From the NCBI GenBank assembly GCA_025964295.1, contig JAOPZD010000469.1, positions 1-10,017 on the forward strand: a stretch of 10,017 nt of DNA. The letters run 5' to 3'. Below, piece by piece: positions 1-6,469 of this stretch (position 1 is the stretch's first letter; every line of letters starts with the position of its first letter). The notes under the pieces were generated by a model. It was given only the letters and a program-made list of their open reading frames with translations. It was not told where the DNA came from and searched no databases. A program made the translations under genes and the position numbers. Source of the DNA: Conexibacter sp. (GTDB lineage: Bacteria; Actinomycetota; Thermoleophilia; Solirubrobacterales; Solirubrobacteraceae).

Positions 1-136
1 CGAGGTCGCGGCGGACGGTGTCGTCGGAGACGCCGAGCGCGGCGGCGAGCTGCGTGGCGACGACGCGGCCGTCACGGGCCAGGGCGCTGAGGATGGCCTC
101 ACGGCGCTGGTCGGGGAGTACCGCAGAATCACGCAT
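1..136 (-). CDS. DeoR-family transcriptional repressor, N-terminal fragment
   Basis: Forty-five codons are visible from an ATG at 134-136; the rest lies beyond the left edge. The protein starts MRDSAVLPDQRREAIL, followed by a helix-turn-helix in which LAAALGVSDDTVRRDL (about residues 30-45) is the recognition region. The QRR-x-x-IL start and the DDTVRRDL helix are the hallmark of DeoR-type regulators, where an SxxTIRRDL-like helix binds DNA. The ligand-binding sugar-phosphate domain is outside the window, so the effector cannot be named. No Shine-Dalgarno sequence precedes the ATG. A TTGCCT / TAACTT promoter places transcription start within 1-3 bases of it, suggesting a leaderless mRNA. The gene lies downstream of the xylose-type operon on the same strand, separated by a strong hairpin, so it is probably transcribed on its own and autoregulated through the phased repeats over its promoter. 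The family call is firm; any sugar role is inference. Confidence 0.85.
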   Translation of the reverse strand, partial: MRDSAVLPDQRREAILSALARDGRVVATQLAAALGVSDDTVRRDL

Positions 137-165
137 CAGGACGCAAGTTACCGCATGATCCCGCA
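116..165 (-). repeat. Five 10-bp phased TGCG repeats, probable DeoR operator array
   Basis: On the minus strand five decamers run without a gap: TGCGGGATCA (165-156), TGCGGTAACT, TGCGTCCTGA, TGCGTGATTC and TGCGGTACTC (125-116). TGCG opens every one, so the motif falls on the same face of the helix at each turn. Decamers 1-2 and 4-5 also form a longer imperfect repeat, with 14 of 17 bases equal between 165-149 and 135-119. The array covers the -10 box, the predicted start site and codons 1-7 of the DeoR-type gene. DeoR-family regulators are known to bind direct repeats spaced by about one helical turn, so autoregulation is the simplest reading. That this protein binds it is inference. Confidence 0.6.
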
Positions 166-174
166 GGGAGGCAA
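145..174 (-). promoter_or_regulatory. Promoter of the DeoR-type gene
   Basis: Read on the minus strand, TTGCCT (174-169) is followed after 18 bases by TAACTT (150-145), a fair sigma-70 type -35/-10 pair. Transcription would begin near 138-136, at or just before the ATG at 136. The -10 box lies inside the array of 10-bp phased repeats, so a protein bound there would block RNA polymerase. This is consensus matching by eye only. Confidence 0.45.
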
Positions 175-209
175 GGCCCCGGGTTCACACCGGCGCCGTG
201 CCAAACGCC

Positions 210-247
210 GACGGGGCGGGCGGTCCCGGAGGACCGCCCGCCCCGTC
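210..247 (-). terminator. Strong hairpin, probable terminator of the xyl-type operon
   Basis: A perfect 17-bp inverted repeat (210-226 with 231-247) encloses a 4-base loop (227-230). It starts 31 bases past the permease stop codon. The stem is almost all G:C, beginning gacggggcgg on the plus strand. No clear T-run follows on the minus strand (the next bases are cggcgtttgg), which is common for terminators in high-GC actinobacteria. It separates the sugar operon from the DeoR-type gene on the same strand. Confidence 0.7.
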
Positions 248-278
248 CAAGGCGAGACGACGTGTCGCCGCTGAAGCG

Positions 279-1520
279 CTACACGCGCCCGGAGGCCGCG
301 CGGCCCATCCGCGCCGCGGAGTCCAGGACGACCGCGCCCAGCAGCACCGCGCCGGTGACCATGAACTTCGTCGCCGAGGTGTAGGCCAGCAGGTCCATGC
401 CGTTGGAGATCGACCCGATGACCAAGGCCCCCAACAACGCGCTCCACACGTTGCCGCGGCCGCCGAAGAGCGACGTGCCCGCGATGACCGGGCCCGCGAT
501 CGAGTTCAGCAGCAGGTCCGAGCCGCCGGAGGACTGGTTGACCGCCAGCAGGCGCGAGGCCGCCATGATCCCGCCGACCGCCGCCATCGACGACGCGAGC
601 GAGAAGACCACGACGCGGACGCGGAAGACGTTGATGCCCGCGCGGCGCGCCGCCTCCATGTTGCCGCCGACCGCGTAGATGTGGCGGCCGAACCGCGTGC
701 GCCGCGTCCAGAAGTCGAACAGCGCGACGAAGCCGACGAGGATCAGCACCGCGACCGGCACGCCGCGGTCCTGGTTGACGACGTAGACGAACAGCAGCCC
801 GGCCACCGCGACCGCGGCGATCCGGATGCCGATGAGCAGCATCGAGGGGGCGTTGAGCCCGGCCGCGACGCGTCGCTGGCGCCCGGCCACCGTCGCCAGC
901 CCGTAGAGCACGACGCAGACGATCGCGACGATCCAGCCGACGCTGTCGGCCAGGAACTTGCCGGCGAGGTCGGTCAGCAGGCCGGGGTTGAGGTTGACCG
1001 TGCCGGTCTCGCCGAGCACCTTGAGCTGCAGGCCCTGCCAGCCTAGGAGTCCGGCCAATGTCACGACGAAGGTCGGGATCCCGAACCGCGTCGAGATGAA
1101 GCCCTGGAAGAGCCCGATCCCGGCGCCGACGGCGACGCCGGCGATGATCGCCGTGACGGGCGACCAGCCGTGCTTGACGCTCAGCACCGCGACGATCGCG
1201 GACGTCACGCCGGACACGGCGCCGACCGACAGGTCGATCTCGCCGAGCAGCAGGACGAGCACGACGCCGACGGAGATCAGCGCGACCGCGGTGATCTGCA
1301 GCGACAGGTTGACGATGTTGGTGGAGCTGAGGAACCGGCTCTCCTGCGACTGGAAGATCGCCCAGACGATCGCCAGGAGGACGAGCACGCGCAGCGACCC
1401 GAGGTCGCCGGTGCGGATCCGGTTGAGGAAGTCGCGGCCCGACGTCGGCAGGGACTCCTTCTGCGCCGCGGCCGCGGTCGGGTCGGGCTCGGTGGGCGGG
1501 GGCGTGGCGGTGGTGCTCAC
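279..1520 (-). CDS. xylH: Xylose-type sugar ABC transporter permease (XylH-like)
   Basis: A 413-residue inner-membrane permease of the BPD_transp_2 (ribose/xylose) family that would form the sugar channel with the ATPase encoded just upstream. A polar, Pro/Thr-rich N-terminus of about 40 residues precedes about ten hydrophobic segments. Family marks are EIDLSVG (residues 94-100), GRHIYAVGGNMEAARRAGIN (278-297, cytoplasmic coupling region) and AGTSLFGGRG (347-356). The stretch NQDRGVPVAVLIL (about 249-261) and the distance between these blocks resemble E. coli XylH (393 aa) more than RbsC. The GTG start at 1520 is chosen because it overlaps the ATPase stop codon by four bases (GTGA), a typical coupled start. 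The same frame stays open further upstream, but that part overlaps the ATPase gene and does not look like a real protein. The substrate call rests mainly on the binding protein. Confidence 0.9.
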   Translation of the reverse strand: MSTTATPPPTEPDPTAAAAQKESLPTSGRDFLNRIRTGDLGSLRVLVLLAIVWAIFQSQESRFLSSTNIVNLSLQITAVALISVGVVLVLLLGEIDLSVGAVSGVTSAIVAVLSVKHGWSPVTAIIAGVAVGAGIGLFQGFISTRFGIPTFVVTLAGLLGWQGLQLKVLGETGTVNLNPGLLTDLAGKFLADSVGWIVAIVCVVLYGLATVAGRQRRVAAGLNAPSMLLIGIRIAAVAVAGLLFVYVVNQDRGVPVAVLILVGFVALFDFWTRRTRFGRHIYAVGGNMEAARRAGINVFRVRVVVFSLASSMAAVGGIMAASRLLAVNQSSGGSDLLLNSIAGPVIAGTSLFGGRGNVWSALLGALVIGSISNGMDLLAYTSATKFMVTGAVLLGAVVLDSAARMGRAASGRV

Positions 1521-2296
1521 TGGGTCACCGTTCCTTCCGTCTTGCTGCTGCGGTTGTTGCCGGTGAGACCGGTGATCGCGGCGACGACGTCCTGCTCGTT
1601 GGCGTCGGCGACGTTGAACTCGCCGCCGTCGGCCCCGAGGCGCATCACGAAGATGCGGTCGCAGACCTCGAACACGTCGCGAAGGTTGTGGGAGATGACG
1701 ATGACGCCGAGCCCGCGCCCCTTCAGGCGCTTGATCAGCGCGAGGACCTGGGCGGTCTGCGCGACGCCGAGCGCCGCGGTCGGCTCGTCCAGGATCACCA
1801 TCTTGGGCTCGCCCAGCAGCGAGCGGGCGATCGCCACCGACTGGCGCTGACCGCCGGACATGGCCCCGACCTCGCCGCGCACGGACTGGATCGTGGTGAC
1901 CGACAGCTCGGCCAGCAGCTCGTTGGCCTTGTTCTCCATGGTGACCTCGTCCAGGAGGCCGCCGGTGACGGCCTCCCTTCCGAGGAACAGGTTCTCGACG
2001 ACGTCCAGGTTGTCGCACAGGGCGAGGTCCTGGTACACCGTCGCGATCCCCAGGCCGGTGGCATCCTGCGGGGTGGTCACGTGCTGCTTCTGACCGTCCC
2101 ACAGGTACTCGCCATCGTCCCCGGGGTGGATGCCCGAGATGACCTTGACAAGCGTGGACTTGCCCGCGCCGTTGTCACCGACGAGGCCAACGACCTCGCC
2201 GGGCATGACGCGGAAGTCGACGCCGTTCAGCGCACGTACGGCGCCGAACCTCTTCGTGATCCCCCGCAACTCCAGCAGGGGGGTGGTCTCTGCCAT
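1517..2296 (-). CDS. Sugar ABC transporter ATP-binding protein, single-domain
   Basis: A 259-residue ABC ATPase that would power the importer from the cytoplasmic face. Visible motifs in order are Walker A GDNGAGKST (40-48), Q-loop YQD (88-90), signature MSGGQ (146-150), Walker B MVILDE (166-171) and the switch histidine in SH (202-203). All catalytic residues are present. E. coli XylG and RbsA are about 500 residues with two fused ABC domains. This protein has one, as in FrcA-type ATPases, so it must work as a homodimer. The MSGGQRQ signature is also FrcA-like. The start at 2296 is preceded by a GGGAG-like ribosome site (minus strand gagggagagcccgag before ATG) and lies 29 bases after the xylF-like stop. 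Its own stop overlaps the permease GTG. It is often annotated as xylG, but the symbol is left empty because the architecture differs from XylG. Confidence 0.92.
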   Translation of the reverse strand: MAETTPLLELRGITKRFGAVRALNGVDFRVMPGEVVGLVGDNGAGKSTLVKVISGIHPGDDGEYLWDGQKQHVTTPQDATGLGIATVYQDLALCDNLDVVENLFLGREAVTGGLLDEVTMENKANELLAELSVTTIQSVRGEVGAMSGGQRQSVAIARSLLGEPKMVILDEPTAALGVAQTAQVLALIKRLKGRGLGVIVISHNLRDVFEVCDRIFVMRLGADGGEFNVADANEQDVVAAITGLTGNNRSSKTEGTVTQ

Positions 2297-2325
2297 CTCG
2301 GGCTCTCCCTCTTCAGTTCAGGCCG

Positions 2326-3465
2326 TTACTGGATGCCGGCAGACTTGCAGCCGGCAGCGTACTGCCCGGTGCAGATCTCCGAGGCCTTCCAGAAGCCGTC
2401 CTTGATGATCGTGGACTCGATGTTGTCCACCGTGACCGCCACCGGGTCCATGATGACCGACGGGATGTCGCCGGCACCACCGTTGGCGGTCTTGGTGTTG
2501 ACCAGGCCGGACGGGGCCGGCTTGCCCTGCAGCAGGGCGACGGCCAGCGTCGCGGCGGCTTCGGCCTCCGGCTTGATGGCCTTGTAGACCGTCATGTACT
2601 GCTCACCGGCGACGATGCGCTGCACGCCCGCCAGCTCGGCGTCCTGGCCCGTGATCGGGACCTTCTTGGGGTCGACGCCGTTGGACTTCATCGCGGCGAT
2701 CGCGCCACCGGCGTTGCCGTCGTTCGCGGCGTACACGCCGACGAAGCCGTTCTTGCCGAGGGCCGTGATGGCCTGCTCCATCTCCGACTGCGCCTTGTCC
2801 GGCGACCAGTCCGGCGTGTCGTACTCCTTGCCGATCTTGAAGCCGCTGCTGTCGAGCACGCTGTGCGCGCCCTGCTTGAACAGCTTGGCGTTGTTGTCGG
2901 TCGGGGCGCCGTTGATCATCACCAGCGAGCCGGAGGACTTGCCGTCCTTCTTGAGCTTGTCCACCAGGCTCGTCGCCTGGAGCTTGCCGACCTTGGCGTT
3001 GTCGTAGGAGATGTAGTAAGCGACCTTCGAGTTGCTGATCAGCCGGTCATACGAGATGACCGGGACCTTCTGCTGCGAGGCGCGGGTCACGATGGCCGCG
3101 GCCGAAGCGGCGTCCACCGGGTCGAGCACGAGCACCTTGGCGCCCTGCGTCAGAGCAGCCTCAGCCTGCTGCTGCTGCTTGGACGCGTCCTGGTCTGCGT
3201 TGGAGTAGATCTCCTGGCAGTTCGGGCAGACCTCCTTGAGCTTGCGCTCGAAGTTCGGCCGGTCCTGCGACTCGTAGCGCGCCGTCTTGGACTCGGGCAG
3301 GAGCAGGGCGATCTTGCCACTCGCCGAGCTGCTGCCACCGGTCGTGCTGGCGGCGGTGCTCGAGCCTCCGCTCGAGCCGCTCTTGTTGTCGTCGCTGCCA
3401 CAGGCGGCGACGCCGAACGTCAGGGCGGCGGCCGCGACGACCGACACCCACTTCGTACTACGCAT
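2326..3465 (-). CDS. xylF: D-xylose-type substrate-binding lipoprotein (XylF-like)
   Basis: A 379-residue periplasmic-binding-type protein, probably anchored to the outer face of the membrane by lipid. A signal peptide ends in VAAC (lipobox Cys22), followed by a Gly/Ser/Thr-rich tether (about 23-50) and a type I sugar-binding fold. Segments closely resembling E. coli XylF are ISYDRLI (137-143), YISYDNAKVGKLQA (151-164), DNNAKLFKQG (190-199), YAANDGNAGGAI (245-256) and ITGQDAELAGVQRI (271-284) with MTVYK (291-295). These support xylose or a related sugar as ligand. A CPNC pair (80-83) and two C-terminal cysteines (365, 373) may form disulfides. The ATG at 3465 is chosen because AGGAGGAG lies about 10 bases upstream. 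An in-frame GTG at 3474 sits too close to that site. The gene follows the ROK regulator after 57 bases and leads the transporter genes. Confidence 0.92.
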   Translation of the reverse strand: MRSTKWVSVVAAAALTFGVAACGSDDNKSGSSGGSSTAASTTGGSSSASGKIALLLPESKTARYESQDRPNFERKLKEVCPNCQEIYSNADQDASKQQQQAEAALTQGAKVLVLDPVDAASAAAIVTRASQQKVPVISYDRLISNSKVAYYISYDNAKVGKLQATSLVDKLKKDGKSSGSLVMINGAPTDNNAKLFKQGAHSVLDSSGFKIGKEYDTPDWSPDKAQSEMEQAITALGKNGFVGVYAANDGNAGGAIAAMKSNGVDPKKVPITGQDAELAGVQRIVAGEQYMTVYKAIKPEAEAAATLAVALLQGKPAPSGLVNTKTANGGAGDIPSVIMDPVAVTVDNIESTIIKDGFWKASEICTGQYAAGCKSAGIQ

Positions 3466-3522
3466 GGAAAGCACGCTCCTCCTCGAGGTGCAGGGGACAG
3501 GGATGGGGGGAAGTTCGGTGCT

Positions 3523-4737
3523 TCACGCCTGGGCCTCGGCGAGGCTGTCGACGGGCGTGGAGAAGGTCTCTGCGTCCTGGAGGACGAGCGCGAGCGCGCC
3601 GAGGACCTGCGCGCGGTCGCCGAGCGGCCCGTGGTGGACCTCGACGTCGTCGCCGGCGCTGGAGATCGCGTGGCGCTGGCACTCCTGGCGCAGCGGGTCG
3701 AGCAGGACGTCGCCGCAGGCGGCCATCTCGCCGCCGACCACGACGCGGCTCGGGTTGAGCAGGTTGACCAGGTTGGCGACGGCGCGGCCGATGTGGCGGC
3801 CGGCGTCGGCCACGACGCGGGTGGCGGCGGGGTGGCCCTCGAGCGTCAGCTCGACGACACGGCTGAGCGTGAGGTCGGGGCCGAGCGTGGGGCGCAGCAG
3901 CTCGACGGTCGCGGCGCCCGAGGCCAGGGTCTCCAGGCAGCCGCGGTTGGCGCAGCGGCAGACGGGGCCGTGCTCGTCGATGATCGTGTGGCCGATCTCG
4001 CCCGCGGTCCCGCCGACGCCGACGTACAGGCGCCCGCCGAGCACGAGCCCGGCGCCGATGCCGGTCGCGAGCTTGAGGTAGATCATGTCGTCGACGCCGT
4101 CGCCCGCGCCCCAGACGTGCTCGGCGAGGGCGCCGAGGTTCGCGTCGTTGTCGACGCGGACGGGCAGGTTGAGGCGGTCGCTCATCGCGCGTGCGGCCGC
4201 GACCCCGACCCAGCCGGGGAGGATCGACGTCGAGCCGACCGTGCCCGTGTCGGCGTGGACCGGGCCCGGCAGGCCCATGCCGACGCCGAGGACGCAGCTG
4301 CGGTCGACGCCGGCCTCGGTGAGCGCGGCGTCGACGAGCTCGCCCGCCGCGTCCAGGCCCTGCTCGGCGCGGTGGTCGCTCGGGAGCTCCCGGCGCATCT
4401 CGGCGAGGACGGTATGGCCGAGGTCCGCGACAGCCACCGTGACGTGGCTCTTGCCGAAGTCGACGCCGACGGCCGCGCCGGCGCGGCGGTCGAGGGATAC
4501 CAGGACCGGCGGCCGGCCACCCTGCGCGCCGGGCGCGGCGGAGTGGTCGACGCGCTCGGCGACGAGCCCGTCGCGGACGAGGTCGCCGATCAGCGAGGAC
4601 ACCGTCGTACGGGATAGACCGGTGCGCCGAGCAAGCTCGGCGCGGCTGGTGATCCCTGCGACCCGGAGTGCGCTCAGCACCCGGCGGCGGTTTCGCTCGC
4701 GCAGGGACTCGAGCGATCCGGATCCCTCATGACCCAT
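3523..4737 (-). CDS. ROK-family transcriptional repressor (XylR/NagC-type)
   Basis: A 404-residue regulator with an N-terminal winged helix-turn-helix (about 10-62; recognition region LARRTGLSRTTVSSLIGDLVRDGLV) joined to a ROK sugar-kinase-like domain. The linker motif GGRPPVLV (73-80) is typical of ROK repressors. In the ROK domain, VDFGKSH (92-98) is the phosphate-binding strand, DNDAN (196-200) carries the Asp that is catalytic in ROK kinases, and GEIGH (246-250) with C260, C262 and C267 (CRCANRGC) forms the zinc site. Kinase activity is uncertain because several ROK repressors keep these residues. It heads the operon with the xylose-type importer, so it probably senses the imported sugar and represses its own operon. 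The ATG at 4737 has only a weak GAG before it. Some doubt remains over the exact start; the family is clear. Confidence 0.92.
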   Translation of the reverse strand: MGHEGSGSLESLRERNRRRVLSALRVAGITSRAELARRTGLSRTTVSSLIGDLVRDGLVAERVDHSAAPGAQGGRPPVLVSLDRRAGAAVGVDFGKSHVTVAVADLGHTVLAEMRRELPSDHRAEQGLDAAGELVDAALTEAGVDRSCVLGVGMGLPGPVHADTGTVGSTSILPGWVGVAAARAMSDRLNLPVRVDNDANLGALAEHVWGAGDGVDDMIYLKLATGIGAGLVLGGRLYVGVGGTAGEIGHTIIDEHGPVCRCANRGCLETLASGAATVELLRPTLGPDLTLSRVVELTLEGHPAATRVVADAGRHIGRAVANLVNLLNPSRVVVGGEMAACGDVLLDPLRQECQRHAISSAGDDVEVHHGPLGDRAQVLGALALVLQDAETFSTPVDSLAEAQA

Positions 4738-4747
4738 CTCGATCGCG

Positions 4748-4777
4748 ACCCTCTCACGCGCGCCGGAGGTTTGTCAA
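4748..4777 (-). promoter_or_regulatory. Candidate promoter of the ROK/xyl operon
   Basis: On the minus strand a perfect TTGACA -35 box (4777-4772) is followed after 18 bases by GAGGGT (4753-4748), a poor -10. Transcription would begin near 4741, only a few bases before the ATG at 4737, giving a very short or absent leader. The -35 box is convincing, the -10 is not. Confidence 0.4.
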
Positions 4778-4792
4778 GAGAAAGAACGAACC
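4768..4792. promoter_or_regulatory. Inverted repeat over the -35 box, candidate ROK operator
   Basis: Plus strand GGTTTGT (4768-4774), an 11-base A-rich spacer, then ACGAACC (4786-4792). Six of seven arm positions are complementary. The site covers the TTGACA -35 of the ROK gene and is an A/T-richer island in a GC-rich region. Long inverted repeats with an A/T-rich core are usual targets of ROK repressors. Binding by this ROK protein is inference from position and symmetry. Confidence 0.4.
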
Positions 4793-4833
4793 CCGCGTTA
4801 AGCGTCGTGTCCTTTGCCCACGCTGCGTCGGAA

Positions 4834-4926
4834 CCACCCGACACACGGGTGGGGGACCCCCCAGTCCTGAGGATGGCCCGCTGGACGCAGGTTCGAGTCC
4901 GGTGCCTGACGGCTGGACGTTCGTCC
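4834..4926 (+). other. Hairpin-rich leader ahead of the pilin operon
   Basis: The region between the ROK gene and the pilin operon holds no gene but four consecutive stem-loops. They are CCACCCG/CGGGTGG (4834-4840 with 4846-4852, 5-base loop), GGAC/GTCC (4854-4857 with 4864-4867), an 8-bp stem (4879-4886 with 4897-4904, including G:T pairs) and GGAC/GTCC with a GTTC loop (4915-4918 with 4923-4926). GGAC...GTCC recurs three times. The series ends about 37 bases before the first pilin start codon. It could be a cis-regulatory RNA in the 5' leader or an array of protein-binding inverted repeats. It matches no riboswitch class that could be recognised by eye. Confidence 0.35.
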
Positions 4927-4963
4927 GTCGCGCCTTCATCCGTGTGCTGCTCTTGCCGACCTG

Positions 4964-6469
4964 ATGGGAGTGATGCGTCGCACCTCACGCCGTGGTCGTA
5001 CCGGCCCTCAGCGCCTGCTGGCGTCTGAGTCGGGCTTTGCGTTGATGGAGGTCCTGGTCAGCGCCGTGCTCGTCGTGGTGTTCGCCACCGCGACGCTCAG
5101 CATCATCGACAAGTCGGGCGCGGCCGCCGCCGACAACCGCCAGCGCGGGGTGGCGACCCAGCTGGCCCAGCAGGACCAGGACGCGCTGCGCCTCAAGGCG
5201 CTCACGACGCTCTCGGACTACCACAAGACCACCACCCGCACGATCGCGCCGCTCAAGTACACCATCCAGTCCGACGCGGTCTGGCTGCGCGACGGCACCG
5301 GGCAGGTGACGTGCAGCGCCGACAGCACGCGCGCGGAGTACGTGAAGATCACCTCCAAGGTCAGCTGGGTGGGCCACCCGGCCCCGGTCGTCCTCGAGAG
5401 CTACGTGTCGCCCGGCGTCAAGGGCCTCGCGCTCGGCTCGCTGACCGTCAAGCTGCACAACGACGCCGGCGTCGGCACCTCGGGCATCGGCGTCACCTTC
5501 CGCGGCAACACCGCGACGACCGACGCCGACGGCTGCGCCGTCTTCACGGCGCTGGCGCCGGGCACGAGCAACGCGACCTGGAACGGGTCCGGCTCGCTCC
5601 CCAACTACGTCGACCGCAACGGCAGCAACGCCGTCGTCCAGTCGGTCTCGATCGGCTCGGGCCAGAACAGCCAGGTCGACCAGCTCTTCGACCGCGCCGG
5701 GGCGATCCCGGTGAACTTCGTCGACGAGGCCGGCAACGCCACGGCGTGGAACACGATCTCGGCGGCGCACTCGGGCATCAAGCTGCCGACCACCGGCATC
5801 CGCCTCTGGACCCAGGCCAACAGGACCTCGCAGATGACGGCGAACATGCTGTTCCCGTTCATCACGCAGTACCAGGTCTACGCCGGCGACTGCACGGGCA
5901 ACACGCCGCAGACGTGGGACACGGGCTCGGCCTCCGCCAACGCCGGCATGATGGCCGCGCCGGCCGCCGCGACCTCGGCCGCGGTCCCCTCGGTCGTGCC
6001 CAACGTCGCCGTGATGGCGACCGGCGACGGCACGACCACCGGCGCCGCGGTCGTCAACAAGCCCCTGTCGATCGAGCCGCTGACCTCCGACAGCCGGATG
6101 GCGGGCTGCAGCGCCGGCTACAAGCTGAGCGACGGGATCAAGACCGACGCCACCGGCAAGGCCTCGGTCGACCTGCCCTATGGCCTGTACCAGGTCTGCA
6201 TGCAGGTCAAGACGTCCACCGGCGACGACCGCTACGCGCGGCGCACCTTCTTCAACACGCCGGACACGACCACGGTCCCGGCGGCCGTCGCGCCCAACCA
6301 CGACGTCTCGCCCGCGACGCTGCTGCCCGGCGGCCTCACGGCCAAGGCGACCTCGGTCGTGCTCAACGCCAACGCCAACCTGGCCGTCGGCAACAGCACC
6401 ACCGCCGGCACGGCCACGCCCAAGTCGGCGACGACCACCGTCACGAAGAACTCGAGCGCCTGCCAATGA
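4964..6469 (+). CDS. Prepilin-like protein with large extra domains (PilV-like)
   Basis: A 501-residue protein with a type IV prepilin leader: basic residues 1-23, cleavage site G24|F25 and Glu29 at +5 (SGFALMEV), then a hydrophobic helix of about 20 residues. This predicts cleavage and N-methylation by PilD and export to the cell surface. Typical PilV/GspI-like minor pilins have 120-200 residues; this one carries about 300 more. Residues about 157-206 (GIGVTFRG ... TTDADGCAVFTALAPG) and 365-412 (KTDATGKASVDLPYGLYQVC) resemble CarboxypepD-regulatory/Cna-B-like beta-sandwiches. They are joined by an Ala/Pro/Thr-rich linker (about 325-360) and end in a Thr/Ala-rich tail. It is first in a three-gene operon and its stop overlaps the next start (ATGA). 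The PilV call follows gene order and the prepilin end. The start is uncertain: in-frame GTG 4970 and ATG 4973 are alternatives. Confidence 0.8.
   Translation: MGVMRRTSRRGRTGPQRLLASESGFALMEVLVSAVLVVVFATATLSIIDKSGAAAADNRQRGVATQLAQQDQDALRLKALTTLSDYHKTTTRTIAPLKYTIQSDAVWLRDGTGQVTCSADSTRAEYVKITSKVSWVGHPAPVVLESYVSPGVKGLALGSLTVKLHNDAGVGTSGIGVTFRGNTATTDADGCAVFTALAPGTSNATWNGSGSLPNYVDRNGSNAVVQSVSIGSGQNSQVDQLFDRAGAIPVNFVDEAGNATAWNTISAAHSGIKLPTTGIRLWTQANRTSQMTANMLFPFITQYQVYAGDCTGNTPQTWDTGSASANAGMMAAPAAATSAAVPSVVPNVAVMATGDGTTTGAAVVNKPLSIEPLTSDSRMAGCSAGYKLSDGIKTDATGKASVDLPYGLYQVCMQVKTSTGDDRYARRTFFNTPDTTTVPAAVAPNHDVSPATLLPGGLTAKATSVVLNANANLAVGNSTTAGTATPKSATTTVTKNSSACQ

Noticed and set aside
1521..2102. Extension of the permease frame upstream of the GTG at 1520
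   Set aside because: It overlaps the ATPase gene completely and reads as Arg/Gly-rich nonsense. The GTGA overlap gives a better start.
3163..3180. CTG/CAG run within the xylF-like gene as a microsatellite
   Set aside because: It is short, encodes QQQQ in a surface helix region and is not a repeat element of its own.
3466..3474. In-frame GTG at 3474 as an earlier start for the xylF-like gene
   Set aside because: The AGGAGGAG ribosome site ends about one base before the GTG, too close, but is well spaced for the ATG at 3465. The signal peptide also starts naturally at MRSTKW.
2863..4617. Long plus-strand open frame opposite the xylF-like and ROK genes
   Set aside because: The translation is rich in Arg, Ala, Asp and Val with no domain motifs. 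It is the antisense shadow expected in GC-rich coding DNA.
4870..4912. GGTTCGAGTCC (4890-4900), an exact match to a tRNA T-arm, raising the idea of a tRNA or tRNA remnant
   Set aside because: No D-arm, anticodon arm or matching 5' acceptor strand could be placed upstream, and the T-stem itself has a mismatch. The segment pairs better as part of the CTGGAC/GTCCGG hairpin.
4985..6466. Long minus-strand open frame opposite the PilV-like gene
   Set aside because: The product is low-complexity Arg/Gly/Val and lacks recognisable motifs, while the plus strand encodes a clear prepilin.
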